From Nymphaea colorata (taxonomy: Eukaryota; Streptophyta; Magnoliopsida; Nymphaeales; Nymphaeaceae): a stretch of 64,000 nt of DNA. Below, one piece after another: positions 1 through 13,413 of the stretch. The notes below the pieces were generated by a model. The model was not told the DNA's origin. It made no database searches and saw nothing but the letters and a program-made list of their open reading frames with translations. Position numbers and translations under genes: made by a program. Within the stretch, counting starts at the first letter, position 1. Each line of letters starts with the position of its first letter. Location of the stretch: NCBI RefSeq assembly GCF_008831285.2, contig NC_045140.1, positions 23,888,131 through 23,952,130 on the forward strand, written 5' to 3'.

Positions 1-931
1 ACCAGAACAACCATGTAGTTAATAACCCCCTTTGTTAGATTCAAAGTTTTCCCAAGTAAAAATAATCCATGATTTTTTCAAACTAGCAGATCTCTAAGCA
101 CAAATCCAATCCATCCAAATTGATAGTCATGAGTTTCTTTTTCTCGTTACTTCATAATTTTTTTTTTTAAGGAAAAAAGGGGCTACATGGTTGCGGTCCT
201 TGAGGATCAATGATTTCAATTTTGCTAAAAGGCAGCTGTAGTTAGATTTAAGCATGATAGCAGTGGTATCTCTGGGGATGGGAAAAAAAATTGGAAACTT
301 ATGCCCTCTTAGAATGAAATATCTTTCTTCGAATGACATGAGTTGTGAGCGTTAATAGTCATGAAAATCTTAAATTAAGGCATAATCACATACAATGATG
401 TAGCTTATTAACCTCTTTCATTTCATATATATAGACAGAAATATAAGATCAAAAAATAATTAATATCTTAATAGCAAGAGAAGATAAAATGGTAACTCCC
501 TTAAAAAAAAAAAACTCGGTTGTGTGTTACTTAATTATTTAAAAACAGGGGAGCGTGACACTTAATAATTCAATATCGAAACTAACAAAAGAGTCATCGT
601 CTCCAAAGGAGTTTTAAATTAGAAATGCCGTTGGAAATAATATTTTTGGCCGCCGTAGCTCAGAAACCAGCGCAAAAAGCATATTCCGGATTTTGTGAAG
701 GCGTCGAAAACAGGTGAGAAGAGCTTGATCTACAGGTTCATCATCAGGTATTAACTTGGCATGAGCAGGTGAAGCTGGTGACCGCAAGATCACAAGCTAA
801 ACCGACTAGTCAGAGAAGGACTGGTAGTTTTCCCGCCATCTTAAGCTAACCTGAACGCCATCGCCGACCATCTTGAGTTCGCGATCAGTTTTCGCGGCGG
901 AAGCAGCCGATTCGTCTCTGCGTTTAGGGCC
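1..931. other. AT-rich upstream intergenic region
   Basis: No open frame here resembles a known protein. The stretch has poly-A and poly-T tracts and becomes less AT-rich after about 640. The last 200 bases probably contain the promoter and 5' leader of the small gene that starts at 932, but I see no convincing TATA box. Confidence 0.5.
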
Positions 932-1442
932 ATGGGACCTGGCGGACCTGGTGGCCCTGGTCCTGGGTTCGGACCAGGCGGTCCGGGGCCTGGGTTCGGT
1001 CCAGGCGGCCCTGGACCTGGGTTCGGCGGCGGACCTTGGGGCGCTGGCTTCGGACCGCCTGGACCTGGGTTTGGGCCTCCTGGGTTCGGACCATGGGGAG
1101 GACCTCCGCCACCGGCTCCTTTCGGTCCGTGGGGAGGACCTCCGCCGCCCATGTTGGGTAACTTCTGGCCTGGCGGCTTCGGTTACGGCTTCGGTGGGTG
1201 CTTGCAGCAGCTGTAAGAATTCTATCGATTTCTTGAAAGAATTCGTGTGTTCATCACATGTTTCCCATACGAAAACAATTCTTTCGGAAGAATTTGAAGA
1301 ACGCGATGAATTTTGTTTTCCGTCTTTCATTTTTTTCCTGCTTTGTTTCAGGCTGCAGATAATGTGTTGTTGCTGGATCTTCGAGGCCTGCTTTGGCGGG
1401 TGCTGTCCACCCTTTGGGCCGCCACCACCTCCACCCTTCTGA
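932..1442 (+). CDS. Small Gly/Pro-rich protein with C-terminal CYSTM-like cysteine module
   Basis: Two exons fit cleanly: 932-1212 (ending in phase 2 at a GTAAGA donor) and 1352-1442 (after a TTTCAG acceptor), giving 123 residues. Residues 1 to about 85 are low-complexity repeats of GPGGPGPGF type and then PPPPAPFGPWGG. The end of exon 1 (GGCLQQ) joins exon 2 to give a short hydrophobic, cysteine-rich segment with core CCCWIFEACFGG, followed by CC and a proline tail. This arrangement, a flexible Gly/Pro-rich N-terminus with a short Cys-rich C-terminal segment, resembles the plant CYSTM module found in small, often stress-related, membrane-associated proteins; that assignment rests on pattern only. 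The extra proline tail after the module is unusual. Start chosen as the first ATG before the repeats. A shadow frame on the opposite strand comes from the GC-rich repeats. A paralog lies at 4164. Confidence 0.7.
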
Positions 1443-4163
1443 TCGGTTTTGAATTTTAGTGGTACGCTCTTGGTTCTTGCTTGCAATGAGATGACGATCT
1501 TGCTTGATCCCCAACTGTTCGATTCCAATTATTTGTCTTCTCCTTTGGTTTCTGGCTTTGCTGTACCATATGTAATTTCTTGTTAAATTTGACAGAAACA
1601 ATCATCTGGAATGTGTTATGTTTATCTGTAAACAATATCTGTCTGTCATGATGTACTCGAAACGACCAAATTCAGAGAAAGAATAAATTAAATGTTACAT
1701 AGTTTCATTGTTATGATACCACAGTTTTTGTTACACAGAGATTTGGAGCTGGTTTTTGCTCAAAATGTAATTGATCACCTTACTGTAAGAACCAAACGAG
1801 GACATCCATGGATTAGCTTCTGAATTTGATAAAACAGCGATCTGAAGCTTGGGTATAATTTAAGCCTTTGCTGCCACATTATTTTGAGGTCGTTCAAGTC
1901 CAAAAAATCAAGTCCTGTGCTTCTTTTCTTGAGAATCGGTAGAAATAGAGATTATTAATTCCGAGAGCTTTTTTCGACTAATATTATGATGATGCTATAT
2001 TGTTTGATCCGACATCAATCGGATAAGGTCAAAGAATAAATTCAGGGAAGCAATAGCTTGTAAGAGTTTATAAAGGGGTCATTACCATAAATGGTTGTCC
2101 TGCAATACTCGAACGCGTGTGGCTTAAGGGGGATGGATTGTAACGCTTCAAATGTTTAGTCTTGTATTAAAGATTGTGAAGCCTTCAAGAGTTTATAAAA
2201 GGGTCATTACTTAACCTTTTTAAGGCTGGGTGCGGGTTGGGATCCGTCGAACCAAGGGTCCGAGCTCAGGAGTGGGTCGAGTTGTTATAGTAACATAATA
2301 AGAATTTGAAGCTTGTTCATGGTGAAAATGTATTTGAATGAATCCTCGGTATAATATCATACCATTCTGATATTAAACAAATTCGGGTTTGTGACCCACC
2401 AAATTTCTGTCATGAAGTTCTGAAGAACATGGTTAGACGGCCGTTTATGCTCAAGATGCAGCTAATACATTACCATCATGTCCTTTTCGCTATGAAATTT
2501 TATGGACATGAAGATTTGAAGCTTGATTTGTGCTCAAGATTTTAGCACCCCTTGGCTTTCATATTTGTTCTCAAATAATATTTGCCAGAAGTTGATTTTT
2601 TAATCAGTTTCTGAAACCTGCCCCTGACGGCCCACTGCCATCGCCCCTGCCCCTGTATATTATTCTATCATGAATATTTTCTTGGTGGCCAACAACAAAA
2701 TATAGCTAAACTGGCTTTGAAGATTCATGGAAGGCGGAGCAGTCTGCAATATACCTCTATCTGCTATCTCAAAAATGGTTGCTAGAGTCTCCATTTTTCA
2801 AACGCGCCTATGTTTTGAAACTGTTGCTATTGCAATGTGGAGCTTTTCTTACTGGTTTGGATGTCCTCCTGACGTAGAGAATTTTTTCTGTAATTTTGTT
2901 CTAAGCCTCCAGCAGGCTTTGATTCGCTGTAAGGGCAAAGATCTATTGTAGTTGTAGCTCCTCTTATGGACATAAGCTTTCATAGCCTGAGACGACGTAA
3001 ACTTTCTGCGTTCTCCATTCTTGATCTCAATCCGTTGATTCTGTCATGTTTGCTCAGCACAAAATTTACAGTAATGATCGTAGAATCTGGTGTGGCATGA
3101 TTTTGCTGATAACCCAATAAATTTACACCAACTTCCATGGTTCATATCACTATGCCTGGAACGAGCGGAGAACAATGTAGGAACAATACAAAGACGGGGA
3201 AGGAGAAAGGCTGGGACGGAGGTGGAGGTCACCCTTCCAGCAACTAATGAATCCTGCCGCTGTTTAGTTAGATTTGGCAAGGACACAAAATCCAATTGTT
3301 AATCAGATTTGAACTTGGCATCCAGCCGGGGAATTGAATCTGATTCAAAATCTGAAAGACCATTAAAGATTAACCTGATTACATAGCTTCAGATCGAGAG
3401 TCGAGGCTGCATTAAGAGGTGTGCATTATAAGATCTTCAGTTTAAATAAACTAGGAGGATGGGGCATTGGATAGCCTTGCATCTCAAATTACTCCAGGTT
3501 GATTCGAAGCTTTGTCAAACAACAAATATAAGATCCTTGGATTTCAAATCCACGATAAGCCTGTGAATTAGCACTAAAACCGTTAGTGGGTTCTATGGTG
3601 AAACAAATACACTGTAATGGTGAAACAAACACACTGTATGATCAGGAAATAGTTTTCAAAACTTAAGCCTAAATTCCAACCAAATCAGATAGACCAAAGG
3701 GGATCCTATCCTGCGAGGTAACGCATAAACATCAAATCTTATACTTTTAGTGGGGTCCGAAATTGGCATTTCAAAAAAAAAAGGTCTGGAATCTGATCAG
3801 ATAAAATAGGATCCGGTCAGGTCAGAATTGGTGAAGCTGGATCTTGTTTACATCCTTGTTTTCTGGATTTCTAGTTGCAGAGGCATCGGGGAAACCACAG
3901 AGAGAGACAGATAGAATGGCCGGTGAAACAACCAGTCAAACGGGGGAAGGACAGTTCTGGAGCATCTGATTTGTGTTGGTTTTTCTTCCTCCCCTTTAAA
4001 TGCTTACAGTCATCTCCTTCCCCCTCTCCCCACCACCACTACCCACATCCCCTGTACTTCCTTCCTGTCCGTTGGCTAAATAAGAGAAAGAGGTCACCAT
4101 CCGCTGTAAGCATCAACATCTATAAAGCAGAAGGGAAACAGGCCATAGTTACTGAACTGCAGA
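1443..4163. other. Intergenic region between the two paralogs
   Basis: No supported gene. A possible polyadenylation signal for the upstream gene (AATAAA) lies near 1683. A short sequence of about 25 bases (agagtttataaa and following) occurs twice, near 2062 and 2187. The 3300-3850 part is rich in GATCTGAT/GAATCTGA-type words that recur at 5270-5520 and 17850-18130, as expected for old dispersed repeats. Confidence 0.45.
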
Positions 4164-4539
4164 ATGCGACCTCATGGTCCTCATCATCCTCACGGGCCAC
4201 CACCACCTCCTCCTCCACTAGCACCACCCCCACCGCCACCTCCACTCCTACCTCCACCGCCACCGCTTCCTCCTCCACCACCGCCACCACCACCACCAGC
4301 AGGACCTCGGGGCGATTACTGCTGCGCATGCATCAAAGATGTGTAAGTTTCGCTTGGACTTTGTTTTGGGTGCTTTCATTCCATTATGTGCTTGTTTTGT
4401 TTGAAGTAATTGACTTTTGGGGAAGACTGAATTCAATTTCAGGCTCTCAATATTGTGCTGCTGCTGGCTGTTTGAGTCGATCTTCGGTGGGCCTCTCTAT
4501 GCTCCGCTCGCTCCGCCACCTCCTCCTCCTCCTCCCTGA
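4164..4539 (+). CDS. Small Pro-rich protein with C-terminal CYSTM-like cysteine module (paralog of 932-1442)
   Basis: Exons 4164-4342 and 4443-4539 (donor GTAAGT, acceptor TTTCAG, phase 2) give 91 residues. After MRPHGPHHPHG comes a nearly pure proline tract to about residue 45, then RGDYCCACIKDV, then exon 2, which supplies the core CCCWLFESIFGG and a tail ending in seven prolines. Core, intron phase, intron position within the cysteine module and proline tail all match the gene at 932-1442, so the two are very likely paralogs about 3 kb apart in the same orientation. The N-terminal repeats differ: Gly-rich in the first gene, Pro-rich here. A sequence resembling a TATA box (ctataaag) lies about 45 bases before the ATG. 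Function unknown; membrane association is inferred from the module. The overlapping 241-residue frame from 3875 reads through the intron in another frame and is a shadow. Confidence 0.68.
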
Positions 4540-7500
4540 CGGGTACAATCACCAGACAATGACATCCAAACAAACTTCTTCTTCTTCTTCGAGAGTTTGA
4601 CCCTAATGTCTGCGGAACCGTCAAGATTTGTGTGCTGACTTTCTCTGGAGATCGAACTGTTGCCATTGTTGTAGACAAAGATAACCAGTAGTTCTGCAGA
4701 AAAATAAATAGAATAATGTTAGAACAGCAATGCACGAGTTGTTTGCTTCATTGAATGGAAAACATCAAGATAATCTCTTCCTTTCCAGAATTTTCCTCTC
4801 TCACGCTCGCGCTTGCACATGATCGGACTTCATTTAAAATGCAATGTTTCCCCCAACCACCGTGTCTTATGATGACAACGCAAGTTCTTGTGACTTTAAC
4901 ACCCTCCCTACTTCCTTCCAACCATCTATCAATCAAATTATAAAATTTCCCCCAACAAATAGGCAAATAACGAATGAGTACCTATCTTTTTAAAACATCA
5001 AATAAGCACCTAAAGTTCGTATGAATTCACAAACAGCAGCTGTTTGAAAAAAAAAAAAACATGTTAGCAAATAAACAGGTAAATTGCAAATCTACCCATC
5101 CAAATTGTTTTTAACTGTTAAAAACACAAAAACAAGAAATCATCATTCCTCTTTAAAGGGCATCAATGCATAAATAAGAAGAACCGTCCCTAACATCAAT
5201 ATAAAAATAAATACTTTTTGTGGGTTCTTATTTATAGGATATTCGTATATTCAGGCATGAAGTTGTATTCAAATGAGAATAAAAAAAATTCTATATTATA
5301 TTTGAATCTGACTTTTAAATTTCAAATCTATATCTGATCCGGATCCGACTTTTATAATAAAAAACCAGCCAGATAAATAGAATGGAAAATGGATAAACAA
5401 ACATGAATTTATATATCCAGATTTGAATATCCGAATCCAGCATTAATATATCCAAATTTGAATATCTGAACCCGAATCCATAACCAAAATTGAAATTTGA
5501 AGATCTAGTTTCGAGATTAATACATTTAAAAATAGTTCTATTTAGTCCAAGTCGGGATCCTGTCCAATCAAGCGTGGTTTAATTTTCCACCCATTGCTTC
5601 GATAACACACCGTCGTCTTGGTTTAATTAGGTTCAAATGAGTTTCCTTTTTGAGGACTCTCTCTTCCCTCGCTCCCAAATATTCATAAAAATATTAAGAG
5701 GGTGCTTGGGCGATAACCTAAAACCAGGTTTTGAGACACAAATCTTGGTTTTGCTCCAAAACACTATTTTAAGAACTTTTAAATGACATTAAAACTGGGT
5801 TTTGTCTGGGTAGAAATTTTGTAGAAACGTTTAAAACACCAATACACAGTGTTGGAGTCGGAAATTTTTGATTAAAAATGCATTTTAAGTGTAAATTTCA
5901 AATTTTAAGGGGAATTCATATGTAAAAAAAAAACTGAAAATTATGAGATTTAATATGTAAGTAAAGTAAATTTTGTGGGCTGGGGTAGTCGCTTGGCCAC
6001 TGTCAATGCACTTCTAAATGCACTTCTACCATGTAAAAGTTGTTGCAAAGCATAATGATATCACCAAATGGTTAAGAAAATGTTTTTAACTGATCGCTTT
6101 TGAGCAACCACTTAGCTAGGAATACCCATTAACAATACACCTAAAAAACCCAATTTGTCATGTTTTTTGAAATAATTTGGAGCAATTCAAAAGAAATTTA
6201 TCTCTCCATTGACGTGTCAATTTTATTGACGGTGAAATTCTCAAGAGGGTTGGCATAATGAGATTGGTAGGAACTGACAGATGACTAATCAGCGTTTTGA
6301 ACATTCGTAGTGTCAACTCATTGTGCTGTAAAAGAGGAGCCACTGACACGAAAATTGAAGTGCGGCATGGTGACACCTACAGGCACCAAAGCAGGCCTTG
6401 TATTATGAGCGATGAAGGGTTTGGCCCGTTCACCCCAAAATAATATTGATGGTGAAAAATTCCAACCAATTTGCCTAATCTCATCCAGAATAGCAATCCA
6501 AATGCTTATCAACCTCAAAGATCACATCCATTAATACCACAAACTTAAAGCATACACATTAGTATCAGTAGGGATACACTTGGTTTGGATTATACAATGT
6601 ATATGAGCATTTATTTTAGCTGTATTTGGATTTGGGTTCAATCCAATTTTCAAAACATTCAGCCTTACGTCTGATGTAAAGTAAGGATAGACAATGGGCC
6701 GGGTATTCGATGGATAGTTGGGTACCTAACTCGTGAGGGGCCGAGTTTGGGCTAGTTATTTATCTTTCTGACCAACTCAATTAAAAAAATTTGGATCAAT
6801 TAAAAAATTTAGATGGTTGAGAGAAAAACAAAAATGTCAATCAATTTTTTTTTATTATTTTTTTCTTAACCATCTATCATATTGAATTGGATGGTGCAAA
6901 ATAGATAGTTGGGTGACTTTAAAAAGGAGTCATTATTATATATATATTTATATAACACTAGCAACTGTATCACTTGGAAACTTTTGGTGCATTGCTGATA
7001 ACTTTCTTAGAAATTCTTCATGTGTCGTTGTCGTTAATGACACTCTTATAAACTTTTCATGTGTCATTCATAGCACCCTTTTAAAAACTCTTGGTATGTT
7101 CTTAAGGGCTTTTTTTAGATATTAAAATATATAATATTAAGGGTTTCAAATATAGGTAGATATCAAAACAGGTAGTTGATGATCGATGGTAACTAAGTGG
7201 GCTGGGCTTGGGCTGCTAGTATGGACTATAGGCCAGCCGGAACCTGACTTTGTGGAGCCAAACTGTTTGCTGCCATTATGTTAAGCCCCATGGCCAAAAG
7301 GAATCCAACAATCAAAGGAAAAGTTTAACCGTTGGGCCTCAATTGATTGATCTGGTAAAGATAAGTAGTTATTTCCAGGCCAACGCTTCCTGTGAATGAG
7401 AGAGAACATTATGATATAGTGGAATAAGTATACTGTGGATATTATATAGTTAGCATTTTTGTCTCCAAACTTGAACTTCGTTGCACCTTGTTTGGCTTCA

Positions 7501-8439
7501 CTTCCTTTCGCCTCATCGCATTTAACAATATTGATTGGTACTACTACACGAATATCACAAAATTCTTCTTCTTCTTCTTCTTCTTCTTCTTCTTGGCATG
7601 ACCGGGCCATACCCTTCAACTCTTGAAGGTGGAGAAGGAACAAGCGCATTGGAGAAGAAACAAGCTCCTTGGGTCGGCTATTCTAGTACTCTTCGTCTTT
7701 ACAGGTAGGAACGGTAGTGGTTCAGATTTGCAATATCGGATGTGACAACGATATATCAAACAATTGGACGTTGGTCAAGTATTCAGGCTTGAATTCCATA
7801 CCAATGTAAAAGAAGTCGCGCCAAATGGAATTTGATTACCGAAACTGGAATAGTATCTGGACCAAAATCTATCTTGAAACAATTGACAGTCTTGTATATC
7901 TGAATCTGCATTCAAATTTGCATCTAGAATCAGTGATATCTATAATACTTATGGCAGGCGACGGTTGCAGAAGTTGAAGTGGAGTACTGGGAGTGGATGT
8001 GGGGAAGCTTAATTAGCAGAAAATTATGTCCATACGTTAGACGACTATCTAACTAAATGATCATTTTCAATACTGGATCAGATCTCAATCATGCTTGTTT
8101 AAAATTCGGGCCATTGAAAACGGCTCAGCTGGCGACAATACAGTACAGTGTTGCCGATATCAGTCGAATAACAGATATCTAATTTCATGCTTTCTGAAAT
8201 AGAAAGATTGTTGGTGAATATGGACCCCATAGATCAAGAAGTAGTAGTTACAAAAATTTTCTATGATGAGATTTCACTCTGAACAAAGTACAAACAGTAG
8301 TTTATTTTGTTTGATAAAACAAGCATCACAAATGCTATTCCCTAAGCCCACATTCTGATCATAAGCATAGAGAAGTTTGTTTTTAAACCATGAAGGGTGG
8401 CCGATCCTTTTGTGCCAACTGGAACTGCTAATAGAGTTT
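4540..8439. other. Gene-poor intergenic region with dispersed-repeat debris
   Basis: No supported coding region. The 5270-5520 segment is a run of degenerate ATCCGAATCTGAA-like words. The segment 6660-7260 contains GGCCGGG/GGGCTGG-type words that often occur in plant non-autonomous transposons, but no termini could be paired. A (TTC)n tract lies at 7563-7594. Confidence 0.4.
7563..7594. repeat. (TTC)n microsatellite
   Basis: About ten uninterrupted TTC units. On the minus strand it reads as a poly-glutamate tract in a spurious frame. Confidence 0.9.
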
Positions 8440-9940
8440 CAGGTTCCCTGTTCTTCGATTTCATGAAGTAATATAAATCCGTTCTTGAGAACACCCAGCC
8501 CAATCATCTTCTGCTTCAGGTCCTGCAAAATACAATTGGATGAATTAAATACTACAGCACAGTTTGAAGGTTTTGCTAATTGGCTGGCCAACATCAAGTT
8601 CAATCTGAAAGTTGGGTACGAAGAAAACATCTTTCAGCGTTATAAGAGGTTAGAATTCTTAGTTTTAAGAAGTTGCAGTAATTGATTGTATTCGTCCAGT
8701 GTCAAGGTTGGTGCAACGTTTTGGCTGTCATCTAAAGCATTGAAAGAGGAGTTTGTAATGCTGTTCACTATGGGTTTGATTCGCTGCTGCGTCATGAACA
8801 GATCCTCTATGCATGATTTCTCTGCCTTCGACTTAGATCCCTTGAAATTTAGGGGAAATCCATTTCCATGCAGTTTGAAGCGCTTATCTCCCGTGTGATC
8901 ATTGCCTTGACAATAGGTGCAGAATAGAGGTTTCCGTTTAGATCCCTTTCTTTGTGATTCTACATTTCATTTCTTTCAACAGATAAACCAATATGATCAT
9001 GTTCTGAACTTGATGCTAAATTTACGTCTTTTTGCTTCTCTTCCTGAAGCACCAGTGAATAGACTTGACCCATGAAAGGTAATGGATCCATCAACAACAT
9101 TTGCTCCCTAATGGCAGTATATGAATCACTAAGACTCATTAGAAAACTCCACAACACGATCCTCCTGCTGTATTTCAGAAATTAATCGTCCCAATAAGCC
9201 TTAAGTCCAGGTGCTGTAATTGTCTCTTGTGTGAGGTTGAGAGACACATATACTGAAATAAGTAATTCTAAATTTTTCTTTTGAAACACATATAGAGAGG
9301 CATCGATTTTGGCTACTTTAAATCCCAATTTTTGAAGATAGATACTTAGCCTTGAGTACCAAGCTCTTGAAGCTTGTTTCAACCCATAGAGTGCTTTATG
9401 TAACTTACAAGACATAGTTGGGTTGCTGCTCATCTTCAAATGCTGGTGGTTGATGCATATAGACATCTTTGACAAAGTCTCAAATGTAAAAATGCATTTT
9501 GAATATCAAGCTACCTTATGGACCATGAGAAATGTCTTCATAGTTGTAGGTTTAACTACATGACTAAATGTTTCAAAATAATGTAGTCCTCTTCCTTTGG
9601 CTATAAGTAGAGCCTTGCACCTCTCCAAAGATCCATCAGCCTTCTTTTTCATTTTAAAAATCCATTTACAGCTTACAATACTTTTTGTTTGATTGGCCGG
9701 AACAAGCGTCCATGTTTTATTTCTTTGTAGTGCGTAGCCTCCATGGCCTCTCTTCTTTCATCTGAGATATGAGTGCTGTGGGAGGAGGATATTTACTGTC
9801 TAAATAAGCCTTTGGTTTGAATGTACTATGATTGTCGGAGTGATGAAGATAATGGGGACTTGAGAAGTCTGCACCCAAATCAGGACGTGGATCTCCACCC
9901 AAGGAATTTGGGGTTTGGTGTTGACTAACCATCTTTCTCA
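8439..9940 (-). mobile_element. Rearranged, decayed Ty1/copia retrotransposon fragments
   Basis: Read 5' to 3' on the minus strand: first a gag N-terminal piece (around 9932-9800, with SSPHYLHHSDN, typical of copia gag starts); then reverse transcriptase (about 9780-9240, with CKWIFKMKKKADGS, CKLHKALYGLKQASRAWYS and later residues, spread over several frames); then, after the RT, the rest of gag (9157-8960, UBN2-type region), a CCHC-like zinc knuckle (about 8925-8870, CTYCQGNDHTGD) and a pre-integrase region (8630-8439, with ASQLAKPSNC and MIGLGVLKNG). In an intact copia element the RT follows gag, protease and integrase, so the order is scrambled. Several stops and frameshifts rule out activity. 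A possible 5' leader or LTR with a minus-strand TATA-like box (CTATAAATA, near 10050) lies just upstream. Confidence 0.8.
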
Positions 9941-11987
9941 GACGCCATGAGAAATCAGCAATCCGAAGAAATTTTCCAGCAGAGAAGAGAGAACGCTCAG
10001 AAAAGAATTTTCATACTTCTGTTTCGTTATTTCGTTCAGTTTGGTATTTATAGCGATACGAAGACTTCCCCAGAAGAATCAGGATGCAATCAATCATGAC
10101 TACAATTTCATCCCCTTTTGAACAGAACGTGGTCGTCGGTACAGAGCTGAATATTTGATTCCGATAACAGCAGCTTGCCTCTGATTAGAGTGTCACCCCA
10201 ACTCGGCGGATAATTAGTTTTGTAAATAACTTTGAGCAAGAGGATGCCATTACACACTTCAACAGCTATCATGGGAATATGATATAGACCGACCATCACT
10301 TCTTACGATATGTCGTTGCATGATTTATTTATTTATGTTGGCAGCATGGTGTCGGGCTCTCTGAAAATTTGGCAACATGCCAAACACGAGATTTTCAGAT
10401 TCGCAAAAGCAAAATTGACATTCCAGAAGCAAATTATTATATGTTTCTTTTCCGTCCCCTTTACCTTACTGATTCTCTTTCTATGGCCCTTTTGAAGTGG
10501 GACGAAGGAAAAGCTTGTTTCTATACGCGAACTAATTCTGCTTCAAAAGCAAACATTTTCCTTATTTTGAGTGAGAGATGAAGCACTTCTAATGCAAAGA
10601 TCCTACAAATCTTCAGCATCCTCCTCTCCACTCTTCCTGGTCTACGCATCTGAATGTAACTGATCGGAGATAATATACATTAACAGAGTGATAATGGAAC
10701 CGACAATAGACAGAGAACTTCTTCTTGCAGTAGTCGAAGACGAAAATGCAGAAGCTAGCGTTTCATAGTGAGAAGGAAACAGAAACATGAATAAAAGAGC
10801 AGAGGTTTGTGGTTAGCAAGTTCTGGAAAGCGAGATTCTGAGTCCTTTAGCCAACCATGGTTAAAATTGATCTTCAACTGGGCGTCTGAACTACGAAGTT
10901 GATCGAAACCCCACCTCATAGAAAAGCTTCGGCATGACGGGACGTGCCATCATAAAGCTTCCTCGATAGCTGCCATTATCGTTTTCACGGCTACCATCTT
11001 CAAAGGAACATTTCACCTCTTCAACAATGAGAAAGTGCGATATTTCAATGGGGAAGGAGCTCTCCGTCATGGACGAAAGCCAAAATGCTTGGCTTTTTTG
11101 TTCAACTTTTGTGTGTAGATCGCTGTCCGCTACGGCAGTGACGCTGGTTTGAACGTTAGTTTAGGAGCTTCTTTTCATGTTTTGTCCGGAAACCTTATGG
11201 TCCAACCTAAGGTTCAAAACAGAAAGCGGCACAATGCAGATGAGCATGACTTTACATAGTTATCGATAATAGAATATGAATTCAGCTTTACTTATCTATT
11301 TATCAGAACGACAGACATGAAAACGAACGTGGGTTCGTATATGGGCTTGTGTTTGATAGTATCGGATCTAAAATTCGAAGTTGTATAATAACATAGATTT
11401 TAAATCCATGGATTAGAGATCTCAAATCACTGCTCAAAACAGCGGTGAAACAAATATAATAACAGTCCTAAAATGAAACCTTAACTTCATGTAGCCCCAT
11501 GAATTAGCAGCAATTGGGTGAGGTGAGCATACTCCCGTGGCTACCACCTTGCTCAGAGAACTATTCTCCTGAACGTTATTGGTCCCTAAAAAAACTCTAA
11601 ACCTCCAGAGTTAAGGGGACGAAGGTGCGGCTACGGCGAACTTAGTTATATGCAGAGGTTCTTGTGCATTATACAGTTAGTCTTTTGTTAGAGATTGTGC
11701 ACCATGCATGCTATGCACTTAATCATCTCTCCGGATATGGCTTCTGTTTTGAGTAATGAGCTTCGTAAACTCTCCCCGTTCACCTAAATGAAAAAAAAAA
11801 ACTTTAAATACGACTCAGTCATAGAAATCCCAAATAATTGAACATGAAAAATCTATGATTGTTTTTTAATCCAACTTTGCGACATTTTGAGACCACCTTT
11901 ATGGTCAGATTTTCTTTGAAAAGGTACTTGAAAAAAAGCAGGACGGTGCACTTTTCACTGTAAACAATTGACATTGCACTTTTGCTG

Positions 11988-11988
<1 letters not shown>

Positions 11989-12059
<71 letters not shown>
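11989..12059. repeat. (TA)n microsatellite
   Basis: An uninterrupted run of roughly 35 TA units. Confidence 0.95.
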
Positions 12060-12065
<6 letters not shown>

Positions 12066-13413
12066 AACAGCACTAATAGTAGTTGAGAGCAGGAAAGCTG
12101 TATGAGGCAAGATTGACTGTGCCATATAAAATTCATAGATTATGCCTCCTAAATTAGTCCTGAATTGGGATTTTATAGGTCAAAAGATCTACCTAAGAAT
12201 GTATTTTTTAAAACCTCCTAAAATCTTATTTTCTAATTTAGGGGTGTTTGGTTACTTCATATTTGAGATCCAAGGATCTGATGTGGCAAAAGATCTGCTG
12301 TAAATTAGTCCATGTTTTATTAAACTAAGGATTTTAGGTCAGACCACTAACCAACATAAATTCATGTCAAAAAACTATCTTCAACAACAGACCAGCATGC
12401 AGACATTTGGGTGGTTAGACATTTAACCATATTACAAAAAATGTTTCAATTCAAGATCATTTAATGAAAGTATTGAATTTTTTCTACCAAAATTTTTGTG
12501 TTTTAAGAGTTGTTAATCATTATGTGATTAAAATAACACTCTTAAAACTAAAAAGATTGGCTTAACATACAAGTTAATTTGTACGACAATAGTCTAATTT
12601 TAAGAGAGAGAGAGAAATTGGTAAACACCGACCACTTTAAGAGACAAAAACCAGACCAACTAAAAATAATTATTGAAGTGTTTTTTTATGCAATTTAACC
12701 TTATGGATATGATCTTCGTTAGTGATTTGATGAAGAATATGCATTAAATTAGTCCTTTGTTTTACTTTAATCATAGTTTTTTTAATAATAAAAAATGAGC
12801 AGATCTAAAAGCATCAAAATTTTGGTTGTAGAAAATCATTTTTTTTATAAAAGTTACTTGAACTGAACCGTAATTTATATTGAATTCCGGTTTATGAACA
12901 CGTTAAGATGCTCATATTTTATTTACAATATTTTTTAACCCAAAATTAAGAGGTCTTGTTTTTCTCCCAACCTTAGTGGTCTGCTATATAAATATATAAC
13001 TAGCTAGACCAACTGCGGATGTAAGCTCGGTAATATTAGTGAAGAATGTTGCTTACTTTCTTAATTAATGGCACATAAGCCTGTCTTAATTAATGAACCA
13101 ATATTCTCTTATACTACTACCTTTTCTCCTTTTTTTTTTTACTTTGATTTTTCGGCCAAAAAAAAAAACATATATGACAGATCATAGCCCCCTTTGCTGA
13201 TCAAAAGTATCTGGTGTGAACGGACAAATTCGTAAAGTACAATTGGACGGCAGTCAATGTCTTGGCCAAACTTTAAAATAGCACTTTATAATTCAGCCCT
13301 TTCAGTTGGCACAGGAGGACATGAACTTGCTAAACTAGATTTTCATAATCAGTACCAGTTAGCAACTTAGCATAAGCTGTAACTTCTTATTATTGGTGCA
13401 TGCATGCATACTT

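Noticed and set aside
806-1528. 240-codon minus-strand frame with Arg/Ser/Glu-rich protein
   Set aside because: It is the antisense reading of the Gly/Pro-rich gene at 932-1442 and runs through that gene's intron and splice sites; its composition is produced by the repeats.
3875-4600. 241-codon + strand frame
   Set aside because: It reads another frame of the Pro-rich gene and crosses its intron; the Ser/Thr tract is the CCA/CCT repeat out of frame.
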